Positions 25,817 to 35,096 of a DNA stretch of 64,000 nt are shown piece after piece. Origin of the DNA: Rugamonas apoptosis (GTDB taxonomy: Bacteria; Pseudomonadota; Gammaproteobacteria; Burkholderiales; Burkholderiaceae_D). Every line of letters begins with the position of its first letter. The stretch's first letter is position 1. The DNA lies in contig NZ_JACEZU010000018.1 of the NCBI RefSeq assembly GCF_014042355.1, positions 1 through 64,000 of the forward strand, given 5' to 3'. Below the pieces are notes generated by a model. The model saw nothing but the letters and a program-made list of their open reading frames with translations, did no database searches and had not been told where the DNA came from. Made by a program: the position numbers and the translations under genes.

Positions 25817-26129
25817 AGTCCAAAAAGGCATGTGACTGGCCTGTTTTAGGTCATCAGAAAACAGTCTTTTAGATTCATCGGCTTATTGTGGAAAGTGCAG
25901 ACAACACCTGACATGAGGCGCGGCGATCTCGCGTGATGAAACGCAACATATGCGTGACGCGCACGCCGATTTGCTGCGTCGGAAATGCAACGCTCGTATT
26001 GTCGATGCACCACCATGGACCATATTGTGTTACGCGTGCGGCGCGCGGATGTGCCAGGAATGGGACGTTAGGGCGATCCGGCACGAAACAGCTATTTCGG
26101 ATCTGGGCATTTCAAGCGATAATCCTGTC

Positions 26130-26990
26130 ATGCCAGCAATTTTTAACTTCGTCCGCCCATCTCTTCCGTCGTCGCGCTGTTCGACCCCGTCGTTATTTCG
26201 CCATCCGGCATCGATGCTGGCACTGGCCGCGGCGTGTGTGGGCGCGCCCGTGCACGCGAACGCGGCCAGCGTCTACCTGGAAGAATTGACGTCGCCGGAA
26301 CTGCGCGAGCGCATCGCGGCCGGCGCCACCACCGTGCTGGTGCCGGTCGGCGGCACCGAGCAGAGTGGTCCTTACATCGTGCTGGGCAAGCACAATGGCC
26401 GCGCGCACCTGCTGGCGGGCCGCATCGCGGAACGGCTGGGCAATGCCGTGGTCGCGCCCACGGTCAGTTATGTCCCGGAAGGCGGCATCCGGCCACCGGC
26501 CGCGCACATGCGCTTCGCCGGCACCATCTCCATTCCCGACAGCGCCTTCGACGCCATGCTCGACGCCACCGCGCGCAGCCTGTGCCAGCACGGCTTGCGC
26601 CAGGTGGTGCTGCTGGGCGACCATGGCGGTTACCAGAAAAACCTGGAGCGCGTGGCGCAGCACGTGAACAAGGGCGGCGACGGCACGTGCCGCGTGGTTG
26701 CGCCGCCCGAGTATTATCAAGCCGCGTCGGATGGTTTCGCCGCGCTGCTGCGCAAGCGCGGCTACAGCGCCGCCGAAATCGGCGCCCACGCCGGACTGGC
26801 CGATGTGTCGCTCAGCCTCGCGCTCGATCCGGCCCAGGTGCGCAGCGCCGCGCTGGCCCACGGCCCCACGCCGGGCGATGGTGTGGCTGGCGATCCGCGC
26901 CGCGCCAGCGCCGAGCTGGGACAGCTGGGCGTGCAACAGATTATCGAGGCCACGGTGGGGGCGATCAAACGCTTGCCACCGGCCCGTTGA
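26130..26990 (+). CDS. Secreted creatininase-family protein with altered metal site
   Basis: 286 aa. A signal sequence follows the ATG, with likely cleavage near VHANAAS; a shorter start at 26214 also gives a signal peptide. The body is a creatininase fold, a metal-dependent amidohydrolase family: VLVPVGGTEQSGPYIVLGKH and VVLLGDHGGYQKNLERV correspond to the family blocks EQHGPHLPLGTD and NGHGGN. Several usual ligand positions differ (Ser for His after EQ, Tyr for His in GPH), while Glu, the His of GKHN and DH of GDHGG remain. A periplasmic subfamily with EQNGPHM-LGKHN is known; this one departs further. It is followed by a beta-propeller and a binding protein. Substrate unknown. Confidence 0.85.
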   Translation: MPAIFNFVRPSLPSSRCSTPSLFRHPASMLALAAACVGAPVHANAASVYLEELTSPELRERIAAGATTVLVPVGGTEQSGPYIVLGKHNGRAHLLAGRIAERLGNAVVAPTVSYVPEGGIRPPAAHMRFAGTISIPDSAFDAMLDATARSLCQHGLRQVVLLGDHGGYQKNLERVAQHVNKGGDGTCRVVAPPEYYQAASDGFAALLRKRGYSAAEIGAHAGLADVSLSLALDPAQVRSAALAHGPTPGDGVAGDPRRASAELGQLGVQQIIEATVGAIKRLPPAR

Positions 26991-27047
26991 ATACCGCATA
27001 TTGAACGAATATTGAACTAACCGCTGCTATTACCGAGGAACCCCAGG

Positions 27048-28331
27048 ATGCATTCACCCGTTAAACCTACCGCACGTATTCCCGCCCGCCTGGGCCTGGC
27101 CGCGCTGGCCATTGCCGCCATTGGCGGCGGCGCCGGCGTGTACGCCGCCACCCAGGCCAATACGTCGGCACCGGCCGGCGGCGCCGCGCCCGCCACTGTG
27201 GCCGGCATGCCGCCCGTGGTCGATGCCAGCAACCTGTATAGCGAAACCGCTTCCAGCCATGTGAGCGCCGCCGTCAAGGGCGACCTGGAACGCATCTATG
27301 TACCCAACCTGCGCTCGAACGACGTCAGTGTGATCGACCCGTCCAGCATGAAGGTGGTGGACCGTTTCAAGGTGGGCCGCGCGCCGCAGCACATCGTGCC
27401 GTCGTGGGACTTGCGCACGCTGTGGGTGGCCAACAACGCCGAACGTTATGACGACGGCAGCCTGACCCCGATCGATCCGCGCACCGGCAAGCCGGGCGCC
27501 GCCATCAAGGTGGATGATCCCTACAACCTGTACTTCTCGCCCGACGGTAAATCGGCCATCGTGGTGGCGGAAGCCAAGCACCGCCTGGATTTCCGCGATC
27601 CGCGCACGCTGGCGCTGCAGTATTCGATCGAGACGCCCAAGTGCGGCGGTATCAATCACGCCGACTTCTCGATCGATGGCAGCTACGCGCTGTTCACCTG
27701 CGAATTCGAGGGCAGCCTGGTCAAGATCGACCTGGTCAACCGCAGCGTGCTCGGTTACCTGAAACTGAACATGCCTTCCACCCGCTACAAGGAAGTACCG
27801 ACCATGGCCGGCCCCGGCGCCACGGAAATCTGCAGCTCGAAGAAGGGCATGCCGCAGGACATACGCATTTCGCCCGACGGCAAGAAATTCTACGTGGCCG
27901 ACATGGAGGCGGACGGCGTGCACGTGGTCGATGGCGCCAGCTTCAAGGAAACCGGCTTCATCGCCACCGGCGTGGCCGCCCACGGCCTGTACCCCAGCCG
28001 TGACGGCAAGAGCCTGTACGTGGCCAATCGCGGTTCGCACCGCATCCATGGCCCGCGCAATGGCAAGGGCAGCGTGACGGTGATCGATTTCGCCAGCGGG
28101 AAGATCACGGCGCAATGGCCGATCCCCGGCGGCGGCAGCCCGGACATGGGTAACGTGAGCGTGGATGGCAAGTCGCTGTGGCTGTCGGGCCGTTATGATG
28201 ATGTGGTCTACCGCATCAATACGGAAACGGGCGCCGTGGCCAAGGTCAAGGTGGGCCAGGAGCCGCACGGCCTGACCGTGTGGCCGCTGCCGGGCCGTTA
28301 TTCGCTGGGCCATACGGGCAACCTGCGTTGA
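27048..28331 (+). CDS. Exported YVTN-type beta-propeller protein
   Basis: 427 aa. The N-terminal hydrophobic segment (about 15-33) acts as a signal sequence or anchor. The rest is a repeated beta-propeller with YVTN-like blades: RIYVPNLRSNDVSVIDPSSMKVVDRF, LWVANNAERYDDGS, LYFSPDGKSAIVV, KFYVADMEADGVHVVDG, SLYVANRGSH and SLWLSGRYDDVVYRI. Such periplasmic propellers bind partners or ligands and often sit beside secreted dehydrogenases. Here it lies 57 bases after the creatininase-family gene and 66 before a binding protein. Role unknown. Confidence 0.88.
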   Translation: MHSPVKPTARIPARLGLAALAIAAIGGGAGVYAATQANTSAPAGGAAPATVAGMPPVVDASNLYSETASSHVSAAVKGDLERIYVPNLRSNDVSVIDPSSMKVVDRFKVGRAPQHIVPSWDLRTLWVANNAERYDDGSLTPIDPRTGKPGAAIKVDDPYNLYFSPDGKSAIVVAEAKHRLDFRDPRTLALQYSIETPKCGGINHADFSIDGSYALFTCEFEGSLVKIDLVNRSVLGYLKLNMPSTRYKEVPTMAGPGATEICSSKKGMPQDIRISPDGKKFYVADMEADGVHVVDGASFKETGFIATGVAAHGLYPSRDGKSLYVANRGSHRIHGPRNGKGSVTVIDFASGKITAQWPIPGGGSPDMGNVSVDGKSLWLSGRYDDVVYRINTETGAVAKVKVGQEPHGLTVWPLPGRYSLGHTGNLR

Positions 28332-28397
28332 TCCGATAGGACCATCAAGCGGGACCGTGCCGCCGGCGGCAACCGGCCGATCCTGTGAGGGAGGGGC

Positions 28398-29345
28398 ATG
28401 CAAGCGACTGTGCAATTATGTGATCGGGCGGCCGCTGGCAACCCCACTTCGCCCAAGCGTCTGCTGACGCGGCTGGCGGCGCTGGCGTGCGCGTGTGCCT
28501 GCGCCGCCGTCCCAGCGCTGGCGGCCACTGTGATGTATCCCCGTCCCTTGTTGGGCACCGATCCGCGTAACGATTATCCGGTCGTGCTGTTGCGGCTGGC
28601 GCTGGAAAAATCAGGCACGCCGTATGAACTGAAATTCACCCCTGTCGTCATGACCCAGGACCGGGTGCTGCTGGAAATCGCCAAGGGCGATGGCGGGGTC
28701 GATATCATCGCCACCATGACCAGCCAGGAACGCGAGAGCAAGATGCTGGCCGTGCGCATCCCCATCGACAAGGGCTTGTATGGCTGGCGTCTGCCGCTGG
28801 TGCGGGGCGATCGCCAGGATTTGTTCGCCAACGTGCGTGACCTGGCGGGGCTGCGCAAGCTGCGCAGTGGACAGGGACACGACTGGCCGGATACGGGCAT
28901 CCTGCGTGGCAATGGCGTGCCGGTGTCGGCCAATTCCAGCTATGAGGCATTGTTCAGCATGTTGGCGGCCGGGCGCATCGACTATTTTCCCCGCGCCGTG
29001 ATCGAGATCGGGCCGGAGGCTGCCGCCCATCCGGCGCTCGCCATCGATAGCCACATCGTCATTCATTACCCCACGGCGCTGTATTACTTCGTCAACCGCA
29101 ATAACACCCAGTTGGCCGACGCCATCAAACGGGGGCTGGAAGCGGCCATCGCGGATGGCTCGTTCGAGCGCTTGTTCAACCAGAATTTCGGCGCAGCCTT
29201 GCGCCAGGCGCGGCTGGATCAGCGGCCCGTGATCGAATTGGTCAATCCGCTGCTGCCGAATGGCTTGCCGTTGGAGCACCGGGACTTGTGGCTGATGCCG
29301 GAGGGCGCACCGCGCGCCAAGCCGGGCGCGCCGGGCCAGCGCTAA
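28398..29345 (+). CDS. Periplasmic solute-binding protein (family 3-like)
   Basis: 315 aa. A Cys/Ala-rich signal sequence ends near PALAATVMYPRPL. The mature part matches the family 3 (amino-acid-type) binding-protein fold found as a stand-alone in this group: LEIAKGDGGVDIIATMTSQERE, IPIDKGLYGWRLPLVR, YEALFSMLAAGRIDYFPRAVIEI and IKRGLEAAIADGSFERLFNQNF. There is no transporter nearby. The signal-peptide start at 28398 has GAGGGAGG upstream. It may be the receptor for a product of the two preceding exported proteins. Confidence 0.85.
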   Translation: MQATVQLCDRAAAGNPTSPKRLLTRLAALACACACAAVPALAATVMYPRPLLGTDPRNDYPVVLLRLALEKSGTPYELKFTPVVMTQDRVLLEIAKGDGGVDIIATMTSQERESKMLAVRIPIDKGLYGWRLPLVRGDRQDLFANVRDLAGLRKLRSGQGHDWPDTGILRGNGVPVSANSSYEALFSMLAAGRIDYFPRAVIEIGPEAAAHPALAIDSHIVIHYPTALYYFVNRNNTQLADAIKRGLEAAIADGSFERLFNQNFGAALRQARLDQRPVIELVNPLLPNGLPLEHRDLWLMPEGAPRAKPGAPGQR

Positions 29346-29411
29346 TCTTCTCCGCGGCGCAAGCCGAAACAGCCGGGCGCCGGGCTGGCCTTCAGGTCAG
29401 CAGCGCCGCCC

Positions 29412-30251
29412 TCAGACCAGCAGCGCCGCGCTCATGGCGGCCGCGTCGATCTCCGATTCCTCCAGCATGGACTTGAGTTTGTCCTCGTCGATGAACAGGT
29501 CGATGGCCGAATCGGAGTGGGGCGGGACTTCGCGTTGCGGGCCAGCCAGCGGCGACGGCACGGGCGACAGGTGGTTGGCCAGCAGCAGCGTGTCGAGCAG
29601 ATTGTCGGGCGGGATGGACAGGAAGCCGTCGCGCAAGCCTTCGATGGCTTCGGCCACCGGTTCCGGAATGCTCAGTTTATTCATCACTTCGCGCGTGATG
29701 ATTTCCTCGCTGGCCGGTTGCCAGTTCTCGGGGTCTTCCTCCAGCAGGCCAGGGAACTCGTCGGCCCGCGACAGCAGGTAGAAGCCACCCACCTCGTGTA
29801 CGATGGCCGCGAACAGGGCCGTGTCGGGATTCACCCCCGTGATCTGGCGCGCGATGATGCGGGACAGTGCGGCCACGTGGATGGTGTGGTCCCACAGCTG
29901 CTCAGCCTTGGCGCGCACTTCCGGGTCGGTGATCTTGCTGCCGAACTGGCGCACCACCATGGCGGCGGCCAGCGCGAACAGGTTGTGGTAACCGATGCGG
30001 ATGATGGCGCCGCGCACGTTGGTGATGGCTGGCGCGCCGCTGCGGTTGAACATGGCGGAATTGGCGATGGCCACGGTGCGGGCGGCCAGGATGGGCTCAG
30101 CCAGCACCAGGCTGATGGCCTTGTCGATGGGGCACTCGGGATCGTCCAGCGCCAGTTGCACGCGGAGCGCCGCGTTGACGCTGGTGGGGAACACCAGTTC
30201 GCCTCGAATGGCCAGGGCTGCGATGTGCCCGAATGCTTCCAATTTGTTCAT
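29412..30251 (-). CDS. HDOD domain protein
   Basis: 279 aa. One HDOD domain (about residues 15-215): FPTSVNAALRVQLALDDPECPID, SLVLAEPILAARTVAIANSAMFN and DTALFAAIVHEVGGFYLLSR. HDOD is related to HD phosphohydrolases but usually lacks the catalytic residues and acts in signal or stress regulation. The C-terminal about 50 residues are acidic (LFIDEDKLKSMLEESEIDAAA). No kinase or receiver is fused. The start MNKLEAFGHIAALA was chosen over an earlier ATG without family similarity. Confidence 0.9.
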   Translation of the reverse strand: MNKLEAFGHIAALAIRGELVFPTSVNAALRVQLALDDPECPIDKAISLVLAEPILAARTVAIANSAMFNRSGAPAITNVRGAIIRIGYHNLFALAAAMVVRQFGSKITDPEVRAKAEQLWDHTIHVAALSRIIARQITGVNPDTALFAAIVHEVGGFYLLSRADEFPGLLEEDPENWQPASEEIITREVMNKLSIPEPVAEAIEGLRDGFLSIPPDNLLDTLLLANHLSPVPSPLAGPQREVPPHSDSAIDLFIDEDKLKSMLEESEIDAAAMSAALLV

Positions 30252-30299
30252 GTCGAAATTATACGCACCCTGACGCGCAATCTCAACGCAATGATGCAT

Positions 30300-30329
30300 C
30301 GAGGCCGTCCTCTAAAAGCGACGGCCTCG
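30300..30329. terminator. Hairpin between dadA and the HDOD gene
   Basis: Perfect 10-bp stem CGAGGCCGTC / GACGGCCTCG with a 10-base loop, 74 bases past the dadA stop on the minus strand. No T-run follows on either strand, so termination is inferred from position only. Confidence 0.5.
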
Positions 30330-30402
30330 GCGTTGATGGTGCTGCGATGTGGCTCAGATGCGGCCAAGACCCGGCCAGGAATTGGCCAAGCCCCGGCTAA
30401 GC

Positions 30403-31692
30403 TCAGGCGTTCACCAGTTCCGGCTGGCGCGGCGCGTCCTGCTGGCTGTAGCGGCTCACGGACAGGTCGTCGGCGCGGATCGCGGGGCGGCGCGAGGAGA
30501 TGATGTCCGACAGCAGTTGCGCCGAGCCGCAGGACATGGTCCAGCCCAGCGTGCCGTGGCCCGTGTTGACGAACAGGTTGCGCAGGCCGGTGCGGCCGAC
30601 CACCGGGGTGCCGTCCGGCGTCATGGGGCGCAGGCCGGTCCAGAAGGTGGCGGCGGCCGTGTCGCCGGCGCCGGGGAACAGGTCGTTGACCACCATTTCC
30701 AGCGTCTCGCGGCGGCGTGGGTTGAGGTTCAGGTTGTAGCCGGCGATTTCGGCCATGCCGCCCACGCGGATGCGGTCGTCGAAACGGGTGACGGCGATCT
30801 TGTAGGTCTCGTCCAGGATGGTCGAGGTGGGCGCGGCGCCGCCGTCGACGATGGGCACCGTGATCGAATAACCCTTGAGCGGATAGACGGGAATGTCGAC
30901 CAGGTTTTTCAGCAGCGTGGTCGAGTAGGCGCCCAGTGCCACCACATAGGAATCGGCCCGCACCATGTCAGCGCCGCACTGCACGCCGGAGATGGCGCCG
31001 CCGGCCACGGTCAGGCCGGTGATGTCGACGTTGTAGCGGAACTTGACGCCCAGCTCGATGGCCATGGCCGTCAGGCGGGTGGTGAACAGTTGGCAGTCGC
31101 CCGTTTCATCGTTGGGCAGACGCAGGCCGCCCACCAGCTTGTGGCGCGAGCTGGCCAGGCCAGGTTCGGCGCCGACCAGCTGGTCGCGGTCGAGCAGCTG
31201 GAACGGCACGCCCGTTTCTTCCAGCACGCGGATATCCTTGGCCGCGTCGTCGAGCTGCTTCTGGGTGCGGAACAGCTGGGTCGTGCCTTGCTGGCGGCCT
31301 TCATATTCGATACCGGTGGCCGCGCGCAGGGTCTTGAAACAATCGCGGCTGTATTCAGCCAGGCGCACCATGCGTTCCTTGTTCACGGCATAGCGCTCGG
31401 GCGTGCAGTTGCGCAGCATCTGCCACATCCACTGCAGCTGGAACTTGGTGCCGTCGGGCGTGATGGACAGCGGCGCATGGCGCTGCACCATCCATTTCAT
31501 CGCCTTCAGGGGAATGCCGGGCGCGGCCCAGGGGGACGCATAGCCGGGCGAGATCTGCCCGGCGTTCGCGAAACTGGTTTCCAGCGCGGGGCCGGGTTGA
31601 CGGTCGAGTACCGTGACATCGTGGCCGGCTTGCGCCAGGTAGTAGGCGCTGGTCACGCCGATCACGCCGCTGCCGAGAATAACGACTTTCAT
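30403..31692 (-). CDS. dadA: D-amino-acid dehydrogenase
   Basis: 429 aa FAD enzyme that oxidises D-amino acids (D-alanine in the alanine pathway) at the inner face of the membrane and delivers electrons to the respiratory chain. The N-terminal dinucleotide motif is VVILGSGVIGVTSAYYLAQ. The DadA pattern ETSFANAGQISPGYASPWAAPG, YEGRQQGTTQLFRTQ, GGLRLPNDETGDCQLFT and the C-terminal WTGLRPMTPDGTPVVGRT...NTGHGTLGWT fit along the length. A divergent Lrp/AsnC regulator 103 bases away matches the usual dad arrangement. No dadX racemase gene is adjacent. Confidence 0.95.
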   Translation of the reverse strand: MKVVILGSGVIGVTSAYYLAQAGHDVTVLDRQPGPALETSFANAGQISPGYASPWAAPGIPLKAMKWMVQRHAPLSITPDGTKFQLQWMWQMLRNCTPERYAVNKERMVRLAEYSRDCFKTLRAATGIEYEGRQQGTTQLFRTQKQLDDAAKDIRVLEETGVPFQLLDRDQLVGAEPGLASSRHKLVGGLRLPNDETGDCQLFTTRLTAMAIELGVKFRYNVDITGLTVAGGAISGVQCGADMVRADSYVVALGAYSTTLLKNLVDIPVYPLKGYSITVPIVDGGAAPTSTILDETYKIAVTRFDDRIRVGGMAEIAGYNLNLNPRRRETLEMVVNDLFPGAGDTAAATFWTGLRPMTPDGTPVVGRTGLRNLFVNTGHGTLGWTMSCGSAQLLSDIISSRRPAIRADDLSVSRYSQQDAPRQPELVNA

Positions 31693-31795
31693 AAAGCTGC
31701 CCCCTTGTTTTTGGATTGCGCCAGATATATTGCTATGGTAGTGTCGTTCTTCTAGTAATTGTTACTGTATAACGATAGATATTTGGTGGAAATTC

Positions 31796-32290
31796 ATGCG
31801 AACCCAGAAGGAATCCGTCCGCAGCCTGGACAAGCTTGACCGGAAGATATTGCGCATCCTGCAGGACGATGGCCGCATCTCCATGAAGGATTTGAGCGAG
31901 CAGGTGGGCTTGTCGATCACGCCGGCCATCGAGCGCGTCAAGCGCATGGAGCGCGACGGCGTGATCACGGGCTACCACGCACGCATCTCGCCGCCGGCGC
32001 TGGGGGCCAAGCTGCTGGTGTTCGTGGAGATCACGCTGAACCAGAAATCAGCCTCCGTGTTCGAGCAGTTCCGGCGCGAAGTGCTGCGCATCCCGGAGGT
32101 GCAGGAATGCCATCTGGTGTCGGGTGATTTCGATTACCTGATCAAGGCCCGCATCCACGAAATGGCCGAGTACCGCAAGCTGCTGGGGGAAATGCTGCTG
32201 CAACTGCCCGGCGCTGCGCAGTCGAAAAGCTATGTCGTGATGGAGGAGATCAAGGAGACGCTGGTGCTGTCGACGGAAGTGCCCCAATAA
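31796..32290 (+). CDS. Lrp/AsnC-family regulator, probable dadA activator
   Basis: 164 aa. The N-terminal helix-turn-helix (LDRKILRILQDDGRISMKDLSEQVGLSITPAIERVKRMERDGVI, in shorter segments) is of Lrp type, followed by a RAM ligand domain with VQECHLVSGDFDYLIKARI. It is divergent from dadA with 103 bases between. Lrp/AsnC proteins of this kind respond to L-alanine or other amino acids and switch on dadA. The start ATG at 31796 gives the usual length. Confidence 0.93.
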   Translation: MRTQKESVRSLDKLDRKILRILQDDGRISMKDLSEQVGLSITPAIERVKRMERDGVITGYHARISPPALGAKLLVFVEITLNQKSASVFEQFRREVLRIPEVQECHLVSGDFDYLIKARIHEMAEYRKLLGEMLLQLPGAAQSKSYVVMEEIKETLVLSTEVPQ

Positions 32291-32367
32291 CGGACCCGTG
32301 CGCTGATACGGCGGCCCGCGCTTCAGGTAGAATCGCGGCATGGCACCCGTTATCGAATGGAGCAGCC

Positions 32368-33942
32368 GTGAACAGCATGCATGATGGCCCTCTCGGGGCC
32401 GAGTCCCACCACGAGCACATCGTCGCCGTCCGGTCCCTGGACGAGCATCTGTCGTCCGACCAGAGCTTCAGCTCCGCCTACGCGCGCGCACTGGGCGCGC
32501 TGGCGGCTGCCGACGGCACCGTCACCCTGGCGCAATTCGCCGCCGTCACCGAGATCGCCGGCGAAGGCAAGGCGTCCGCCGTCTTCACCGCGCTGGTGCT
32601 GAACGCCATTGAATCGGCCGTCAATGTCGACTGGGCCTTTGCGGCGCTGGGACGCGCTTGCGCCGGCACGCCGCAGCCCGCGCGTGACGCCGCCTTTTCC
32701 ATGGCCATCCCCTTGCTGACGCTGCTGGGCGCGGATGCCCGTCCCCAGGCGCAGCGGCTGGCCAAGGCGTTGGGCGTCAAACCCACGTTCGAGGAGTTGG
32801 ACGGTTTGCCGCCGGAAGAGGAGCGGGGCTTGCTGGCTAGCCTGGGTGATCAGGCGCGCAAGTTGATCAAGGGCCGCACCTTGGCCGACGCGGTGGCCGA
32901 CTTTGGCCGCAGCACAGGGCAGCCAGCCTTGATCGAGCATGCGCGCGACTTCCAGGCCGGCGTGATCGGGCTGGACGCGCTGCGCGAACAGGTGGGGGCG
33001 GCCACGCGTGCCATCAGCCAGGATATCGCCTCCTACATGGAGCATGCGGAATCGATTTCGGCTGGCGAGGCGGGCGCCGCGGCTGTGGCCACGGCCGCGC
33101 AGGAGATGCGGCATCAGGTGGTGCAGCGCCTGACCCTGATCGATGCCCGCATCGCCCACGAACGGGCGCTGCTGCTCGACGAAATCGACGACGCCGTGCA
33201 CGACGCGGGCAACGCCATCGAACTGGCCATCGCCGAGCGGCTGCACACGGACCAGTGGAAGGATGACGACGTGTGGGACGATATCGGCCGCAACCAGTAC
33301 GGGCAGGAGATGGAGCGGCGGCTGGATCGCGTGGTACGGCGCAAGGAGCAGGCCCTGCACCTGCTGCAGGAGGATTTGCGGCTGTTTCAGTCGGCCATGC
33401 GGCTGAGCCAATCGACCGTGTTCCAGCGGCAGCACCATTCAGCGCTGGCGCGCCTGATGCCGCGGCTGCGGCTGGGCACACGGATCGCCAACCGGGTGGA
33501 CACGGCGGCCAATGTGACGCTGGTCAGCGGCGCCGTGGCGGCGGCCGGTACGGGGACGGCCGCCTATCTGTTCGGCGCGGCCGTGGTGCTGCCGGTGCTG
33601 GTGCCGGTGGCGCCGTTCGTCGGCGGCGCCGTGCTGCTGGCGGGCGCCGTCAAATGGTTCAGCGACGGCGGCAAGCGCAAGCGCATGGAAATCCGCGACA
33701 AGCGCGCCGCATTCGAAGCGGAGTTGCGCAAGCAGTTACGCGAGGCCGAGCTATCGTTCAATGCGCAGCTGGACCTGGTGGCCGACGGTTTTCATGAATC
33801 GGCGCTGCAACTGCTCACCCCCACCTTGCTGGAAGCGGAAGCGGCCAGCCGCGTGGCCGGCATGCGGCTGCGCATCGCCGACCGCGCCATCGCCCAGGCC
33901 CAGACGGCGATCCATCAGCTCGACGCCGAACTGGCCAAATAG
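32368..33942 (+). CDS. TerB-like / coiled-coil / membrane-hairpin protein of unknown function
   Basis: 524 aa. Residues about 30-130 are helical and TerB-like (AYARALGALAAADGTVTLAQ). About 200-370 form long charged helices of coiled-coil type (AQEMRHQVVQRLTLIDARIA, ERRLDRVVRRKEQALHLLQE). About 385-435 contain two Gly/Ala/Val-rich hydrophobic helices (VSGAVAAAGTGTAAYLFGAA, PVLVPVAPFVGGAVLLAGAV). About 440-520 are again charged helices. Helix, membrane hairpin, helix is the layout of the stalk and paddle of bacterial dynamin-like proteins, but there is no P-loop or other GTPase motif. GTG at 32368 is the apparent start (ATG at 32377 is an alternative). It is 6 bases from the convergent emrA gene. 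Function unknown. Confidence 0.75.
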   Translation: MNSMHDGPLGAESHHEHIVAVRSLDEHLSSDQSFSSAYARALGALAAADGTVTLAQFAAVTEIAGEGKASAVFTALVLNAIESAVNVDWAFAALGRACAGTPQPARDAAFSMAIPLLTLLGADARPQAQRLAKALGVKPTFEELDGLPPEEERGLLASLGDQARKLIKGRTLADAVADFGRSTGQPALIEHARDFQAGVIGLDALREQVGAATRAISQDIASYMEHAESISAGEAGAAAVATAAQEMRHQVVQRLTLIDARIAHERALLLDEIDDAVHDAGNAIELAIAERLHTDQWKDDDVWDDIGRNQYGQEMERRLDRVVRRKEQALHLLQEDLRLFQSAMRLSQSTVFQRQHHSALARLMPRLRLGTRIANRVDTAANVTLVSGAVAAAGTGTAAYLFGAAVVLPVLVPVAPFVGGAVLLAGAVKWFSDGGKRKRMEIRDKRAAFEAELRKQLREAELSFNAQLDLVADGFHESALQLLTPTLLEAEAASRVAGMRLRIADRAIAQAQTAIHQLDAELAK

Positions 33943-33947
33943 CGCGG

Positions 33948-35096
33948 TTATTTCAGGTTGCGGGCGATGATGGCGTCGGCGGCGCTGGCCGCTTGCGCCA
34001 GCGGCTGCGCCAGCGCGCGCGTGGTGTACACGGGTGCGGACGCGGTGGTGTTACCCAGCATGGGCCCGTCCGTCTTGCTGATGTCCACCACCACCGTCGT
34101 CGACAAGCCCACCCGCAGCGGGTGCTGGGCCAGTTCCTTCGGGTCGAGCGCGATCCGCACCGGCACCCGCTGCACCACCTTGATCCAGTTGCCGCTGGCG
34201 TTTTGGGCCGGCAGCAGCGAGAACGCGCTGCCCGTGCCGGCGGACAGGCCCAGCACCTTGCCGTGGTAGGTCACTTTGCCGCCGTACATGTCGGCTGTGA
34301 CGGTGGCCGGCTGGCCGATGCGGATGCCGCGCAGTTCCGATTCCTTGTAGTTGGCGTCCACCCACAGCTGGTCCAGCGGGACGATGGACAGCAGCGGCGT
34401 GCCCGCTGCCACATGCGCGCCCACCTGCACGCTGCGCTTGGCCACGTAGCCCGTCACCGGCGCCAGGATGGCGTTGCGGCGGGCGGCTAGCCACGCTTGC
34501 GCGTAATCGGCCTTGGCCGCTAGCACGGCCGGGTGCTGGGCCAGCGCCACACCGGCCACGCCGGCTTGGGCGGCGTCGGCCTGGCGCTCGGCCACGGCCA
34601 GCGCGGCGCGCGCGTTGGCGACAGCCTGGCTGGCGTGTTCCACTTCCTCGCCCGAGGCGGTATGGTCGGCCGCCAGCGGTTTGCGGCGCGCCAGGTCGGC
34701 TTCCGCGTCGCGCAGGATCAGGCGGCGCTGGGCGATGGTGGCGTCGTACTGGGCCACGTCCGCGTAGCGCTGGCGTTGCTGGCGCACGGAGGCGCCCAAC
34801 CTGGCTTCGGCCTGGCTCAGGGCGACGTCGGCGTCGGCCGCGTCCAGCTGGACGATGGGGCTGCCGGCCTGCACCAGTTGGGTGTCGTCGGCGCGGATTT
34901 CCTGCACGTTGCCCGCCACTTGCGACGACAGCGTGACCAGGTTGCCGCCCACGTAGGCATTGTCCGTTTCCTGTTCCCTGGAGCCGACCAGTATGTAGTA
35001 GGCGGCGTAGGCCGCGCCGCCCAGCAGGAAGATGGCGGTGATGGCCAGCAGTACGCGCTTGCGCTGGCGGTCGTTGTTGGTGGTTTCGGTGCTCAT
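33948..35096 (-). CDS. emrA: EmrA-type membrane fusion protein
   Basis: 382 aa HlyD-family adaptor that links an inner-membrane MFS exporter to an outer-membrane channel. One N-terminal membrane segment (VLLAITAIFLLGGAAYAAYY), then the biotinyl-lipoyl half motif (EQETDNAYVGGNLVTLSSQV and AGSPIVQLDAADADVAL), a long alpha hairpin and the second half GYVAKRSVQVGAHVAAGTPL. It is the last gene of the marR-emrB-OMF-emrA operon, 79 bases after the outer-membrane gene. Confidence 0.92.
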   Translation of the reverse strand: MSTETTNNDRQRKRVLLAITAIFLLGGAAYAAYYILVGSREQETDNAYVGGNLVTLSSQVAGNVQEIRADDTQLVQAGSPIVQLDAADADVALSQAEARLGASVRQQRQRYADVAQYDATIAQRRLILRDAEADLARRKPLAADHTASGEEVEHASQAVANARAALAVAERQADAAQAGVAGVALAQHPAVLAAKADYAQAWLAARRNAILAPVTGYVAKRSVQVGAHVAAGTPLLSIVPLDQLWVDANYKESELRGIRIGQPATVTADMYGGKVTYHGKVLGLSAGTGSAFSLLPAQNASGNWIKVVQRVPVRIALDPKELAQHPLRVGLSTTVVVDISKTDGPMLGNTTASAPVYTTRALAQPLAQAASAADAIIARNLK

